From Phaseolus vulgaris (Eukaryota > Streptophyta > Magnoliopsida > Fabales > Fabaceae): a stretch of DNA of 64,000 nt. The translations under genes and the position numbers were made by a program. The notes below the pieces were generated by a model, which was given only the letters and a program-made list of their open reading frames with translations, searched no databases and had not been told where the DNA came from. Shown piece after piece: positions 1 to 11,413 of this stretch; the first letter of the stretch is position 1, and the number at the start of each line of letters is the position of its first letter. Location of the stretch: the NCBI RefSeq assembly GCF_000499845.2, contig NC_023754.2, positions 22,136,111 through 22,200,110 on the forward strand. Reading direction: 5' to 3'.

Positions 1-162
1 TTAGTAATGTTAATTCGGATGCCGAACGAGGCATAAATTGAGAGTAATAAAAGGAGTAGGAGACTGATTTTAATTTATAGTGCCTCGTTAAAACCTTCTC
101 GGTCGTAAACCCTCCTTAGGGAAAAACCGACCGAGCGAGAAAAGAGTACACTTTTATTAAGT

Positions 163-3100
163 TCAACTGTAATAAAATTTGAGATGCGTGGCATTCCACG
201 TTCTCGGTATGTCCTTCCCAGATAAATGTTCTAAGTAATAGGCTCCACCGGCTGCCGTATCTGCTATGCGGAATGGTTCTTCCCAATTGCTAGAGAACTT
301 GCCTCCTTCCTTCCGGGCGCTGCTCCGCATTCGCCATACTAAGTCGCCTTTGTGGAACAATCTTGGTTTGACTTTGGAGTTGTATCGTCTGGCCGCCCGA
401 ATTTTGCATGCTTCCTCTCTAATTCTACACTTGTCCCGAAGTTCGTTGATGAGATCGAGGCCGACCGAGAGGCTTTCCTTGTTTATATCAAGATCAAGGG
501 TTTATCGGCGGAGAGAGGGTTCTCCAATCTCGACGGGGATCATAGCTTCAGTGCCATACGTTAGGCTGTACGGCGTTTCTTGTGTAGTCGTCTGAGGAGT
601 ACAGCGATATGCCCATAAGACCTCTAAGAGTTCTTCGGTCCAGTTGCCCTTTGCTGGGCCGAGACGTTTCTTTAGTTCGTTCAAGATGACCTTGTTTGCA
701 GCTTCTGCTTGTCCGTTTGTTTGTGGATGTTCGACTGAACTAGCGATGTGTTTGATGTGGAGCTTCTCGTAAAATTCAGCTAACGTCCGGTCGGTGAATT
801 GCCGACTGTTATCGGTGATGATGATCTGTGGAAGCCCGAAGCGGCAAACGATATTTTTCCATACGAAATTTTGAACATTGCGGGCGGTGATTGCAGTCAG
901 AGGCTCGGCTTCGATCCACTTGGTGAAGTAATCAATGCCGACTAGTAAGAATTTACACTGGCCTTTACCGGGGGCGAAAGGACCAATGATGTCCATACCC
1001 CATTGGACGAACGACCAAGGTGATAACATAAAATGGAGTTCCTCAAGTTTTTGATGGGACAAAGTGCCAAACTCTTGGCATTTAAGACATTTTTGGACGA
1101 AATTGGTGCAGTCACCTTGGACGGTCGGCCAGTAGTATCCGGCCTGGAATACTTTGGCAGCCATTGTTCGTGCGCCGGAGTGAGTTCCGCAAATTCCTTC
1201 GTGCAACTCTTGGACGACATAGGAAGCTTGGTCGGGTGTTAAACATTTAAGGAGTGGTTGGGTATAACCTCGACGATAAAGGTCGTCGCCAATTAAGACA
1301 AAACGGGCGGCCTGCAGCTTCATGGTTTTTTCGTCGAGAGGACTACATGTGCCGTCGAGTAAATATTGCTTGATTGGGGTAATCCAAGTAGATTCTGCGT
1401 CGGTTGTTAGGCATTCCTGTAGGTCGATGCTTGGGCGTGCAAGCGTAACATGGATGACCGACCTATGCATTCCTTTACACTTCGTGGTTGCTAACCGGGA
1501 CAAGGCGTCCGCGCGAGTATTGTGATCGCGTCGAACGTGCTGCATAGAAATTTCAGAAAAGGTGCTCATCGATTGTTTGACTAAGTGATAGTATCGCTGT
1601 AAAAAGCTTTATCGGACTTCATATTCGTCATTAAGTTGACCGATGACTAGCCTGGAATCACTTTTACAAATTAACTTAGTGATTTCCAATTCTTGAGCGA
1701 GGCGTAGACCGACTAAAATGGCTTCATATTCGGCCTGATTGTTTGAAGTTTTGAAGTCGAATTTTAGGGCTTGCTCGATGACAATCTCGCCGGGGCCTTC
1801 CAAAACGACTCCAGCGCCGCACAACTTTTCATTGGAGGAGCCGTCCACGTATAGGATCCACGATGAGTGTTCAGTCTCGGCTGAGGAAGGAGTGAGTTCG
1901 GCTGCGAAATCAGCAAGAGCTTGCGATTTGATGGCCCCTCGTGGTTGGTACTGAATATGGAATTCGGATAGTTCTATCGTCCATCCGATCATTCGTCCGG
2001 CTAAATCTGGTTTAGTGAGAATCTTTACTATGGGGTAATTTGTCCGAACAATAATACGATGATTTTGAAAATACATCCGCATTCGTCGGGTGGTAATAAC
2101 GAGAGCCATAGCTACTTTTTCGATCGTTTGGTATCGGATTTCGGCGCCATGGAGGGCGCGGCTGACGAAATAAACTGGCCGTTCATCAAAATTAATTTCT
2201 TGCACTAAGACTGAACTGACGGCTTCGTGTGAAAGGGCGAGGTAGACTATAATGGGCTCTCGGGCGTCCGGTTTCTGGATGACCGGCGGGGAAGATAGAA
2301 AAGTTTTCAATTGGAGGAAAATTTCTTCGCATTCGGTCGACCACTCAAAGCGGGATGCTTTTTTCAATAGTCGGACGATGGGTCTCGTTCGTTCGGCAAG
2401 TTTAGGAACAAATCTGGATAGAGCGGTGAGTCGGCCGATAAGTCTCTGAATTTCCTGAATGGAGTTGGGACTTCTCATTTCGGAGATAGCTTTACATTTC
2501 TCGGGGTTAGCTTCGATGCCTCTATGAGTTAGCATAAAACCTAAGAACTTCCCCCCCTCAACGCCGAACGCACACTTGTCAGGATTGAGTCGCATCTGGT
2601 GTTGGCGAAGGGCCTGAAAAACTTCTTTTAGGTCAGCAGTATGTTGTTTGCATGAGTCGGACTTGACGACAATGTCATCAACATAGACTTCAACATTCCT
2701 GCCGATCATGTCGTGGAATACATGGTCCATTAGTCTTTGATAAGTGGCCCCGGCATTTTTGAGTCCGAAGGGCATAACTTCATAGTAGAAATTATTAGAA
2801 TCAGTCATGAAGGCTGTCTTCTTTCGGTCGGCCGGGTGCATTTGGATTTGATTATAACCTGAATAGGCGTCAAGGAAGCTGAGGATGTGATGTCCGACCG
2901 CTCCATCAACGAGACGATCAATGGTAGGTAGAGGGTAAGAGTCTTTTGGGCATGCCTTATTGAGGTCCTTGTAATCAACGCACATTCGCCATTTTCCGTT
3001 CGCTTTCTTTACCATAACCACGTTGGTGAGCCATGTGGTGTAATGGGCTTTTCGAATGAATCCAGCTTGTAATAATTTATCCGCTTCGTCACGTGCGGCT

Positions 3101-4632
3101 TGACGTCGTTCCTCGCCTAGATGTCTTTTCTTTTGAGCTATTGGCCTAGCCTCTTTATACAGTGATAGTCGGTGAGTGATAACCTGTGGGTCTACGCCAG
3201 GCATATCAGCGGCCGTCCAGGCGAACAGATCGGCATTTTTAACAAGTGTCGTTCCGATGGCCATTCGGTCGTCCGGTTTCAGCGAAGTGCCGATGTGCGT
3301 AGTGTGGCGATCATCGTGAAGCGGGAATGGATGCAAGTCTTCTCCTGCTTCCATACGGGGATCGTCCATACGAGGGTCGAGGTCAACAAGGGCTATCATC
3401 TTACGACGGGACATGTGCCGTCCGGAACGCCGAGTGGGGGATCGTCCTCGTTTTTGTGGGACTCGGTCGTCCGGATTGGTTGTGTAGAGTCGTCGAGTTG
3501 GCTCACTTTTCAAACTTGCGACATAACATTCTCTAGCGGTTTTTTGATCAACATGGATGGTTGCAATGTCGTTAGTGGCCGAAGGGAATTTCATGGCTAA
3601 GTGTGGGGTGGAGATAATGGCTTTTAATCTGTTGATAGACGGTCGGCCGAGCAGGATGTTGTAGGAAGTCTGGGCGTTAACCAACAGATATCGTACGTTT
3701 ATTGTTTTGTGGAGACCGTCTTCCTCACCAAAGGTTGTATATAAGTCTATATACCCCTTAGTGTCGACCCGTTCACCTGAGAACCCTACAATTTGTTCGT
3801 TATAGGGTTGAATATCTGATTCTGGGATGCGCATTTTCTTGAAAATTTCCCAGTATAATATGTCGACTGAGCTACCTTGGTCGACCAAGGTCTTGGCAAT
3901 TGCGAACTTGTCAATTTCTACAGTGATTACCATAGGGTCGTCCTGGGCTGGATCTATAGCTGTAAAGTCATCGTCAGTGAAGGTGATCGGAGGTATGTGT
4001 GGACGCCTCCTTGTGGTAGCATGAGCGGACTGGATGTCCCAGAGATGTTTCTTTCGGGCGGAATTTGAGCACCCGCCACCGGCAAAGCCCCCGGCTATAT
4101 AATTTGCTTCGTGGTTCGGTTCGCCCAAGTTAACGAGTCCAGCAATCATGTTGATGACTTCGTGGACTCGTTGGCGAGGGCGAGTGTTTCGGTCGGGACT
4201 TGTGCTGCCGGCGCGTGTACGCCGAACGGGGCTTTCACTGCGTTTCCGCGAAGCCTGGTTATGGTCGGTTCGGCGTTTGTAATCGTTACGGTATGACCGG
4301 TTGACACCACGAGATGGACGGTCGGTACTCCGTGGTGGGGATCTTGAATTTCTTGTCCTCTTAACGAACTGCCTCAAATGACCAGCCTGGATGAGCTCTT
4401 CGATTTTGTCCTTCAACGCCTGACATCCTTTGGTCGTGTGGCCGAAGTTTCGATGGTATTGACAATGCTTAGCGGTGTCTGCATTCGGTGGCATTTGATA
4501 TTGCTTCAATATCGGGATTAAGTCTGTTTGTAGTGCTTCATCTAGGGCTCGTCCCCTCGGCACAGTTAAGGGGGTGTAACTGTTAAACCTGGGGATTCGG
4601 CCTCCTCTGCTCCGGTCGGACCTTGGAGTGGT
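163..4632 (-). pseudogene. Gypsy gag C-terminus and pol polyprotein, two in-frame stops
   Basis: One frame runs from 4632 to the stop at 163-165, broken only by stops at 1609-1611 and 502-504. In order it shows a gag zinc-knuckle-like segment (CQYHRNFGHTTKGC, about 4430-4475) and a protease motif (VDQGSS, near 3880). Reverse transcriptase follows, with FLDAYSGYNQ and YVDDIVV (near 2675). An RNase H, then a second RNase H begins at YVDGSS (near 1850) and ends at RADALSRLA. Integrase has an HHCC finger (KCLKCQ) and the D, D, E residues in MDIIGPF, TDNSRQF and NGQAEAANK. The C-terminal tail lies at 163-360. Canonical TDNG reads TDNS here. Both stops look recent, since similarity continues on either side. 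Confidence 0.92.
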
Positions 4633-5823
4633 TGATGAGCATATATTTATTCACACTCACTAGCCTTATTCATAGATTATTGGACTATAATAATAAATAA
4701 ATCCATTGTTTTAATTAATATTCTTATAATTGGGTTTATTTGGGCCTTAACTATTATTATTGTTAATTTTGTCTTTTTAGAGTAAATTATCCAGAGGAAG
4801 CATCTACCTTTGTGAATGGGCCAAATATGCAAAAGTCCAAGTTGCTTCTTGAACCAAAATAGAAAAATATTCTGAGGAGAAGAAAGAGAAAATAAAAGCT
4901 ACAAGATTCCAGAAACAGAATTGGAAGCAAATCTTCTGCAAAATAAAAAGAATTATGGAAAGTAAAACTGTTTACAAAATCTAAACTGCAATATTTTCCC
5001 AAGATCCTTGGAGCAGAAAAGCCTATAAAAGGACACAAGCATCAAGGAGAAAAGAGAGAGCTTTATAGGGTTTTCTTAGTTTATTTTCTTCTTAGTAATT
5101 CTTTTGTTTTGCCTCCGCATGGAAGGCTAAGTCTTTTTGGTTGATTCTTTTGTAATTCCCCATTGAGTTCTGAGGTTTTGTTCAATAAAAGTTTCGATTT
5201 TTAATTCTCTATAGCAGTTGTTTTTATTGTCTAATCTCCTGGAAAACTGGTTTTTGTGAGAGGTTGTACTTGAACGCATGATTGAGAGTCTTCCTTATCT
5301 TGAACTTTGGTTTCTTAGTTAGTTCACATTGTTCTAATTAATTTCTTGGGCGCATGATTCAAGGGAGAGGAGGTAAGCATTCCCATGGAGTATACGCATG
5401 GAACAAAGTGGGTATTGATTAAACCAGTAGACGCATGCTTTACTGGTGAGTTTCAGTTGAATCAGATCGGCGCATGTTCAATCTGGTTTAGCTCTGTTAG
5501 AGGATTGAGAAAAGATTAATCTTTAGAGAACCTGTGAAGAATTCAATGGTGGAAGAACTTGGGATCAACCGCTTTTTATTTGTTATTTTAATCTTTTTTA
5601 TATTTTCTGCACAACTATCTCAAACCCCCTTTTTATCTTTATTGTTATTGCTAACTTTTATTGCTTGCAGATAGATTTTAAACCCTGATCAACTGATTTT
5701 ACTATTGGATTCGTTTGGGAGACGACTTGGGGACATTTGTCCACAATTATACTATCATATCTCTAGTGTTAGACAAGTCTACGCTAGAATCATATTAATT
5801 TGATAGCAAAACGACAGCTATCA
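4633..5823 (+). repeat. 5' LTR of nested element
   Basis: It starts TGATGAGCATATATTTATTC directly after interrupted gag codons and ends CTATCA four bases before the primer site. The length is 1191 bp. Repeated short segments containing 'gcatg' occur at 5100-5480. The boundary is supported by gag homology on the left and the primer site on the right, but there is no second LTR to compare. Confidence 0.65.
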
Positions 5824-5827
5824 AATT

Positions 5828-5845
5828 TGGCGCCGTTGCCGGGGA
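5828..5845 (+). other. Primer binding site, tRNA-Asp type
   Basis: TGGCGCCGTTGCCGGGGA is complementary to the 3' end of plant tRNA-Asp including CCA, and is a common primer site of plant LTR elements. It fixes the orientation of the nested element as plus. Confidence 0.85.
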
Positions 5846-5879
5846 ATCCAATTTGATTTTGGTTATCAGGTTTTTCTTT

Positions 5880-6470
5880 CTTATCTGCATAATTTTTTTT
5901 TCCTAATTTTTTTCTGCATATTTAACCTGTGTTCTCTTCCTTTTAGTTTTTATTTATTTATTATAGCAATAAAAAAACGAAAAAAAAATAAAAATCTAAT
6001 ATTTAGGATATCTCTTCCCTTTATTTTATTTTGATTTGTTTTTATTTTCTTTCTATATATCTTTTATCTTTATTTTGTTTTTATTTTCTTTCTATATATC
6101 TTTTATCTTTATTTTGTTTTGATTTGTTTTTATTTTCTTTCTTTATATTTTTATCTTTATTTTGTTTTGATTTAATTTATTTTCTTTCTTTATATCTTTT
6201 ATCTTTATTTTATTTTTATTTTATTTTATTTATCTCATATATCTTTTATCTTTACTATTTTTTTATTTTATTCCTTTATATCTTTTATCTCTATCTTATT
6301 TTGTCTTTATTTTATATATTTTATGTTTTTAGTTATTTCTTTTGTTTTGTTTTGTCATCTTTATTTATTTCTATTTTTGTTTTTGTTTACTGTTTTTATT
6401 TTCTATATTTTATTTATTTTTACATAATATTTTTTCTTTTTTTTTCTCTCTAACTTTTTTTTAAAGCATT
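5880..6470 (+). repeat. T-rich leader with degenerate tandem repeats
   Basis: Repeats of a unit like tttattttctttctatatatc (about 40 bp, degenerate) fill the element's untranslated leader. The 140-residue open frame here (6031-6453) is only Phe/Leu/Tyr/Ser low complexity and is not a gene. Confidence 0.7.
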
Positions 6471-6742
6471 AAGTGTAGCATTTGCATTAGTTTTTATTTT
6501 TATAGGATTTTGCATTTAGGGTAGACACTTCAGTTGCTACTCTTTAAGTTTTTAAATTGAAAGCAATTTAGGGAAGACTCTGGCTAGGAAAGACTTGGTT
6601 TTTAAGTTTGTCCGCTTGTGACTCACCTCTCTTTCCTGGGAGTTTACTTGGTTTGCTTTTCAATTAAAAAAAAAAAGTTTGCTCTGAGGCGTCTAATAGG
6701 TGTTGGTGTCCATTACATATCTCCCATGTTTTCAATTCTAAA

Positions 6743-7780
6743 ATGGAACGGAAATTAGCTGAACAAATTTACAATTATGATAATCATTGTGAGTCATATT
6801 TGCAGCAATCTTCACAGTTTTATAAGCAGCTTTTACAACATTGTGAACCCTACTTTCAACAGCCTCAAAATTATAATTCATATTATCCACAATGTGAGCA
6901 GCCTTTGCAGCAATGTGAACCCTACTTTCAACCGCCTCAACATTATAATTCATATTATCAACAATATGAACAGCCTCTACAGCAATGTGAACCTCACTTT
7001 TAGTAGCCTCAACGTTATAATCCATATTGTCAACCGTCTTATGAGCAACCTCAACAGCAACCATATTATCAGCAATACTATTTTGATGAAAGTCAAACAT
7101 CTTTTCAACCATTTGTGCAAACTGATAATACTCCTCGTAATCTTGAAGAACCAACTTTAGAGGAGTTGATGAGGAAAATGACGGAGAGTAACACAAAATT
7201 TCAAGAATGGACGGCTGAAAAATTTGCAATTCAAAAGGAAGAACCAAGGAAAATAAAGGAGGTCAACATGAAATATGATCAAGAATGGGCGGCTAACAAA
7301 ATTGCAATTCCAAAGGAAGAACCAACTTTAGAAGAGTTGATGAGGCAAATGACGGAGATTAACATAAAATTTCAAGAATGGGCAGATGAAAAAATTCAAG
7401 AGGCTGATGTTGTAGCAAGAAGAGAGAAAACTGATCAAATGATTGGAGAGATTGCAAATTATGTTCAAGAGATGAAATCACCTCGTGATCCAGATATAAC
7501 TCTTGATCCAGGCATTGAAGCACCTACCTCTGCCATAGACACTCTCGAAAAGAAGTGGGGCATATCAACTGTTTTTAAAGCTAATCTGAATGATTTGCAT
7601 GAAGCTGAGCTGGCTGAACCTAAGATTGTTACACCATTGACTGCTATTGTCCAACCTCTACTGATGGAGGAGAAATCATTGCTAAATCATGAGGGATTAA
7701 AAGTTGTGACATGTGAAGATCATTTAGTGCATCACATAAACACTAAGGATGAAAATGTACTTGAGTTTCTAGGAGTTTAA
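6743..7780 (+). pseudogene. Gag-like ORF of nested element with two adjacent stops
   Basis: From ATG 6743 the frame encodes Gln/Tyr-rich repeats (units with QPLQQCEPYF and HYNSYY). It meets TAG TAG at 7001-7006, where the earlier repeat units have CAG CAG. It then continues open to 7780. The later part is acidic and repeats EEPTLEELMR at two places. Translation in the same frame across the stops shows one ancestral gene. The final residues run up to the junction with gypsy gag. I do not recognise the protein beyond being the coding part of a legume-type non-autonomous LTR element. Confidence 0.6.
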
Positions 7781-8159
7781 TAGCGAGACCTCTCCATTTG
7801 TCAGGAAGTGGTGTGGTGATAATTTCGTCTGTAAAAGGATGACCCCTTTTACTTGACTTTCTTTCGACTGTTTCAGCTCTGGAAGCAGGATTGGTATTGG
7901 CCGGTGTAGGTATGCGAGAGGCGGTTCGGTCGGCCATATGGGATTGGCCTTCTCGTTCGGGATTATCGACCTGTTGTTGGAGTCGTGCATTCTGCTCTCT
8001 TAATAAGGCGATTTCTTCTTCTTGGCGGCGTCTATCTTCTTCAGGTTGACGATGGTCTTCCATCCCCTTTTGTCGCAGTTCCTCCATCTGAGCTTGGAGG
8101 GTTTGAATCATAGTAATCTGTTCTGCCATAGCGTCGTTGTTGTTTCTTGTCGCAACCAT
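7774..8159 (-). pseudogene. N-terminal gag fragment of the same gypsy element
   Basis: The reading frame begins at the ATG at 8157-8159 (MVATRNNNDAMAEQ). It continues through a charged, Glu/Arg/Gln-rich coiled-coil-like stretch to HPFTDEIITTPLPDKW and LAIKL, the usual lead-in to the gag domain. At about 7774 the frame passes into unrelated DNA of the nested element. The central gag domain is absent. The C-terminal gag resumes at 4632, on the other side of the insertion. So this is one gag gene split by an insertion plus a deletion. Confidence 0.82.
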
Positions 8160-8189
8160 TATAGCTTCAAAAATTGAAGATTTGCCTTG

Positions 8190-8208
8190 GCCCCACGGTG
8201 GGCACCAA
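8190..8208 (-). other. Primer binding site of the gypsy element
   Basis: On the minus strand TTGGTGCCCACCGTGGGG lies one base inside the LTR end. Position and the TGG start fit a tRNA primer site. I did not assign the tRNA. Confidence 0.55.
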
Positions 8209-8209
8209 T

Positions 8210-8657
8210 TGTACTTGAGTGGAGAGATGGGGCCCAGGCACGGTCGGTTGATGTAGTATAGTTGCTGACGTGTCGATCTTCTTCTCTTTCGGTCGGTCGC
8301 TCCTTCTTGGTGTCTCCTTCGGTCGGGCGGGGGAGGGTACCTGCGAAGGCACTCCGACGCTCAAGTAAGTATGAGATTCTAAGTGTGTTTTAGTAAGTGA
8401 ATAAAAAACGTACCTTTCTCTGGCTTGAGCACATATTTATAGGATTGCCTAATGGGCTTTCTATCCCTTGGGCTCAGGGTGGTTGTGGATAGGTCTTGCC
8501 AATCGTGCTCCGGAATGCCCGGGGAACATATCTTCTTTAAACGCGTATTCCTTATTCTTCGGAGGTGTATCTTAACCACTTTAGCTTTGTCACACATGCC
8601 TCACATTTATTATGGGTTCGGTCGGTCGGCCACGTTCGTCCGGTGCCTACCGATACA
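8210..8657 (-). repeat. 5' LTR of the gypsy element
   Basis: Read on the minus strand the segment starts TGTATCGG at 8657 and ends TACA at 8210, the TG...CA rule of LTRs. It is followed within one base by a primer-binding-like site. The length is 448 bp. The boundary is inferred because the partner LTR is outside the window. The flank at 8658-8662 (taaat) is the candidate target site duplication. Confidence 0.7.
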
Positions 8658-9358
8658 TAAATTATTATGTAGTAATTACTATTTTAGAAAGATTATAATT
8701 TACAAGTTAATTTATCAAAATTTAGTATAATTAGAAATTATGAAATGATAATAATATTATAGTTTAAGTTACAGTCTTAACTAATAGTTTAAGTTACATT
8801 TTTAAATAAAAAGAGTTACGTTCTTATGAGTTATAGTTTATTGAATATTCAATTTTTATTTAAAACAATTGTTGAATGGAAGATTAATGCAAAATAACAG
8901 AGTAGATAATTGATGTATGTTATACTGATACGAGGTGTTACAATATCAATTTTAAATTTATGTTGTTAATTTCAATCATTATTATAGATAAAAAAAATAA
9001 CTAAATTAACTACATTAAAATTCATATTAATACAATTTCAAGTTATTTAGAATTTTAATGTATGTTAGTGACATTTAATTTCATCCAATCATTTCTTCTC
9101 ACTGTATTTTTATTTCGTGCTTTAATGTATTGTCTTAGGTTTATTTACTCCAAATGCAATTAACTAAACATGTCATTTAACTTGTAGGATATTTCATATA
9201 TGAGATAAATTAAGTTTAATATTTTTTTACATTTTCCATATAATGTTGAAAAACATAATTAAAATTTAAAAATCACATCTTTATTTGTTTTCATATTTAA
9301 ACTATTTTTCATCTTGTAAGAAGGCATTAAAGTAAAGTAAATGTAAAAACTATATAGA

Positions 9359-9393
<35 letters not shown>

Positions 9394-9487
9394 CTCATTC
9401 AAGATTTATTTTCTCATCGACATCATAAATTTTGCTTATATTTTATTTTATAGAAATAATAAAATAACTTATCTCACAAGAGTAATA
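8658..9487. repeat. AT-rich spacer containing duplicated block A1
   Basis: There is no gene here. From about 8935 to 9480 the sequence matches 20132-20640, with shared phrases such as gtgacatttaatttcatcc and ctttaatgtattgtcttagg. This marks the left end of the segment duplicated with the RNase gene. An (AT)n run lies at 9364-9391. Confidence 0.65.
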
Positions 9488-10352
9488 CACTACAAGAAAT
9501 TTGTTATTCACATACCGGTTATTACATACAAATTCAAATTCATATGTAAAGTGAGCATTACATACGGATTTTACATACGAATTTGGATTTAGGTCCATAT
9601 GTAAAGTAAGTGTTACATACCGATTTTTACATGCAGATCCAGATTCGTATGTAAAGTAAGTGTTACATACCGATTTTTACATACGGGTCCAGATCCATAT
9701 ATAAAGTGAACGTTACATATGGATTTTTACATACGAATTTAAATTCGTATAGTTCTTTATGGGAATTAAAAGCAATGAACAAACGAAAATAAAAATGAAA
9801 ATATAAAAGAAGGTTATAGGGAATTGAAACAATTTTAATATTTATTATGTTGTTATAATTAAATTAGAAAATTAATTTGAGTTTAATTATTTTTAAAATT
9901 TAATTAAACAAAAATTTATAATATTAAAATTAAATATATATATATATATAAATATTAGTATCAATAATAATATTTCATATTGATCGTCTCTATCTAAATT
10001 CAATTAGAATAATAACATTTTTTTTCTAATTGGGCCATATGTGTTGCGGCCCATTAAAAAACTAAAAATAAAATTAGGTGTTGCATGAAGCGTATGAAGC
10101 GAAAATAATTATTACGGATTGTATCCGTATATATATAAAGTATTACATACATAATATTTTTAATAATTGTAATAATAATAATATTGATATTAATGATAAT
10201 ATTGATATTAGTATTAATAATAACAATATTAATATTAATAATATCATTAATATTAATGATAATATTAATATTAATATTAATAATAATAATATTATTAATA
10301 ATAATAATAAGTATAATAAAAATTATAATATAACAAAAGAACTTGTATAGTG
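9488..10352. mobile_element. CACTA-like non-autonomous element
   Basis: The left end is CACTACAAGAAATTTGTTAT. The reverse complement of the right end begins CACTATACAAG and also continues into TTTTGTTAT. Subterminal repeats of about 50 bp (ttacataccgatttttacat ... gtatgtaaagtaagtg) occupy 9565-9750, with inverted partners near 10115-10150. Such repeats are usual near CACTA ends. No transposase frame was found. The element is missing from the matching duplicated segment at 20.6 kb. No convincing 3-bp target duplication was seen. Confidence 0.6.
10145..10330. repeat. AAT/ATT microsatellite
   Basis: Nearly pure aat/att/gat trinucleotides. The open frame 10078-10350 translates to Asn/Ile/Asp repeats and is not considered a gene. 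Confidence 0.85.
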
Positions 10353-11413
10353 TTGTTCACTAAACTATAAATCCAACAAAAGATTTGTATAAAGTATAAT
10401 GTATTTTAAATTAAAACTTAAAAATTCATAAAATACATATATGCATACACATATTTACAAAAGAAAAAGATAAAATAAAGTTTTTATTATCCTTTAGATA
10501 TTGTTTCTACACTTGTTTTTATATATTTTTGTCAATTCACAGTATAAACAAGATATTCAAAAATGAGTTATTGAAATAAATTTTCAACATAAGAAAAGTA
10601 TATAAAAAAAAAGACACTTTAATCAACAGATCTCAATCATTCACCAACGAACAACAACAATATAGATCTTACATGGATTTATACATTAATATCAACTAAC
10701 GTCTTTCAGAATACTAATATTAGTCTATCATATGCTAAGATTTGATTAAATACAACTTAGATTTACAATTGAACCTAAGAGAATGGACCAAGGTAATTTC
10801 ATTACAGTCCAAATCGTGCATCTACATATGGTCACCGTGTGTAAAACTTCCCCCTTAGCTTCTTATCACCTGATATCATAATTTATGTGACTTAAATCAT
10901 TAGTGAAGTAAGAGGATCTTTGTTACAACATAATTGTCGATACTTAAGTAATACATAAATAAAATAATAGTCCACATATAATCTCAAACATGTGACCACA
11001 AATTCATATTCTTATCGAATTTTCATATAAAGTACACAATTTTTTTTTTAAAAAACATAATCAATTAAATATACAACTTCACATCTAAATCGTATATCCT
11101 AAGATTCTATCAAAGCATAAATAATTTTCCTTACCTGCAATGTCTATCTTCAAAACAAATTTACTAATTCAAACATTAAAGTTATACAAAATTTGGGTAC
11201 CCATAACACGAATCCAAACATAACAAAAATTCAGTATAAGGTTGATCAAGTTCATATAATCATTTTTATCAATGGATCCCACCAAGACTGATGACAAAAT
11301 CATTAAAAGCAGAAGATGACAAAGATTCTATTGAGTAAATATAAACTTACTCTTTTGAAAATCTGATCAGATAGGAATGATCTTTCACTGCTTAATTACA
11401 TTACATTCTAAAA
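10353..11413. other. Intergenic, no gene seen
   Basis: AT-rich sequence without a supported frame. The stretch at about 11100-11190 matches 20940-21040 (tctatcaa-gcataaat and caatgtctatcttcaaa), so it belongs to the segment duplicated with the RNase gene. Confidence 0.5.

Larger units (their letters stand above)
4633..7775 (+). mobile_element. Nested, 3'-truncated non-autonomous LTR retrotransposon
   Basis: A plus-strand element sits inside the gypsy gag. It has a 5' LTR (4633-5823), a tRNA-Asp primer site (5828-5845), a long T-rich leader (about 5880-6470) and a broken gag-like frame (6743-7780). No protease, reverse transcriptase or integrase and no second LTR are present. At about 7770-7775 it joins directly to gypsy gag that is not contiguous with the gag at 4632. 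A later deletion therefore removed the 3' half of this element plus the middle of gypsy gag. Confidence 0.75.
1..8657 (-). mobile_element. Ty3/gypsy (Tat-type) LTR retrotransposon, interrupted, 3' LTR outside window
   Basis: On the minus strand the order is 5' LTR (8210-8657), primer binding site, gag start (8159 down to about 7774), a foreign insertion (about 7775-4633), then the gag C-terminus, protease, reverse transcriptase, RNase H, second RNase H and integrase (4632-163). The 162 bases after pol are non-coding and no 3' LTR appears, so it must lie left of position 1. A second RNase H between the first one and integrase is known from the Tat/Ogre/Retand group. The element looks young: pol has no frameshift and only two stops. 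It cannot be autonomous because the middle of gag is missing. Confidence 0.9.

Noticed and set aside
6031..6453. 140-codon open frame on the plus strand
   Set aside because: Pure T-rich low complexity (Phe, Leu, Tyr) from the leader of an LTR element.
8210..8657. Regulatory region for a host gene, because of repeated 'cggtcgg' words
   Set aside because: These words occur throughout the gypsy element and lie in its LTR.
9364..9391. CRISPR-like or origin-like repeat
   Set aside because: Simple (AT)n microsatellite, in a eukaryotic context.
10078..10350. 90-codon frame rich in Asn and Ile
   Set aside because: Translation of an AAT microsatellite inside a CACTA-like element.
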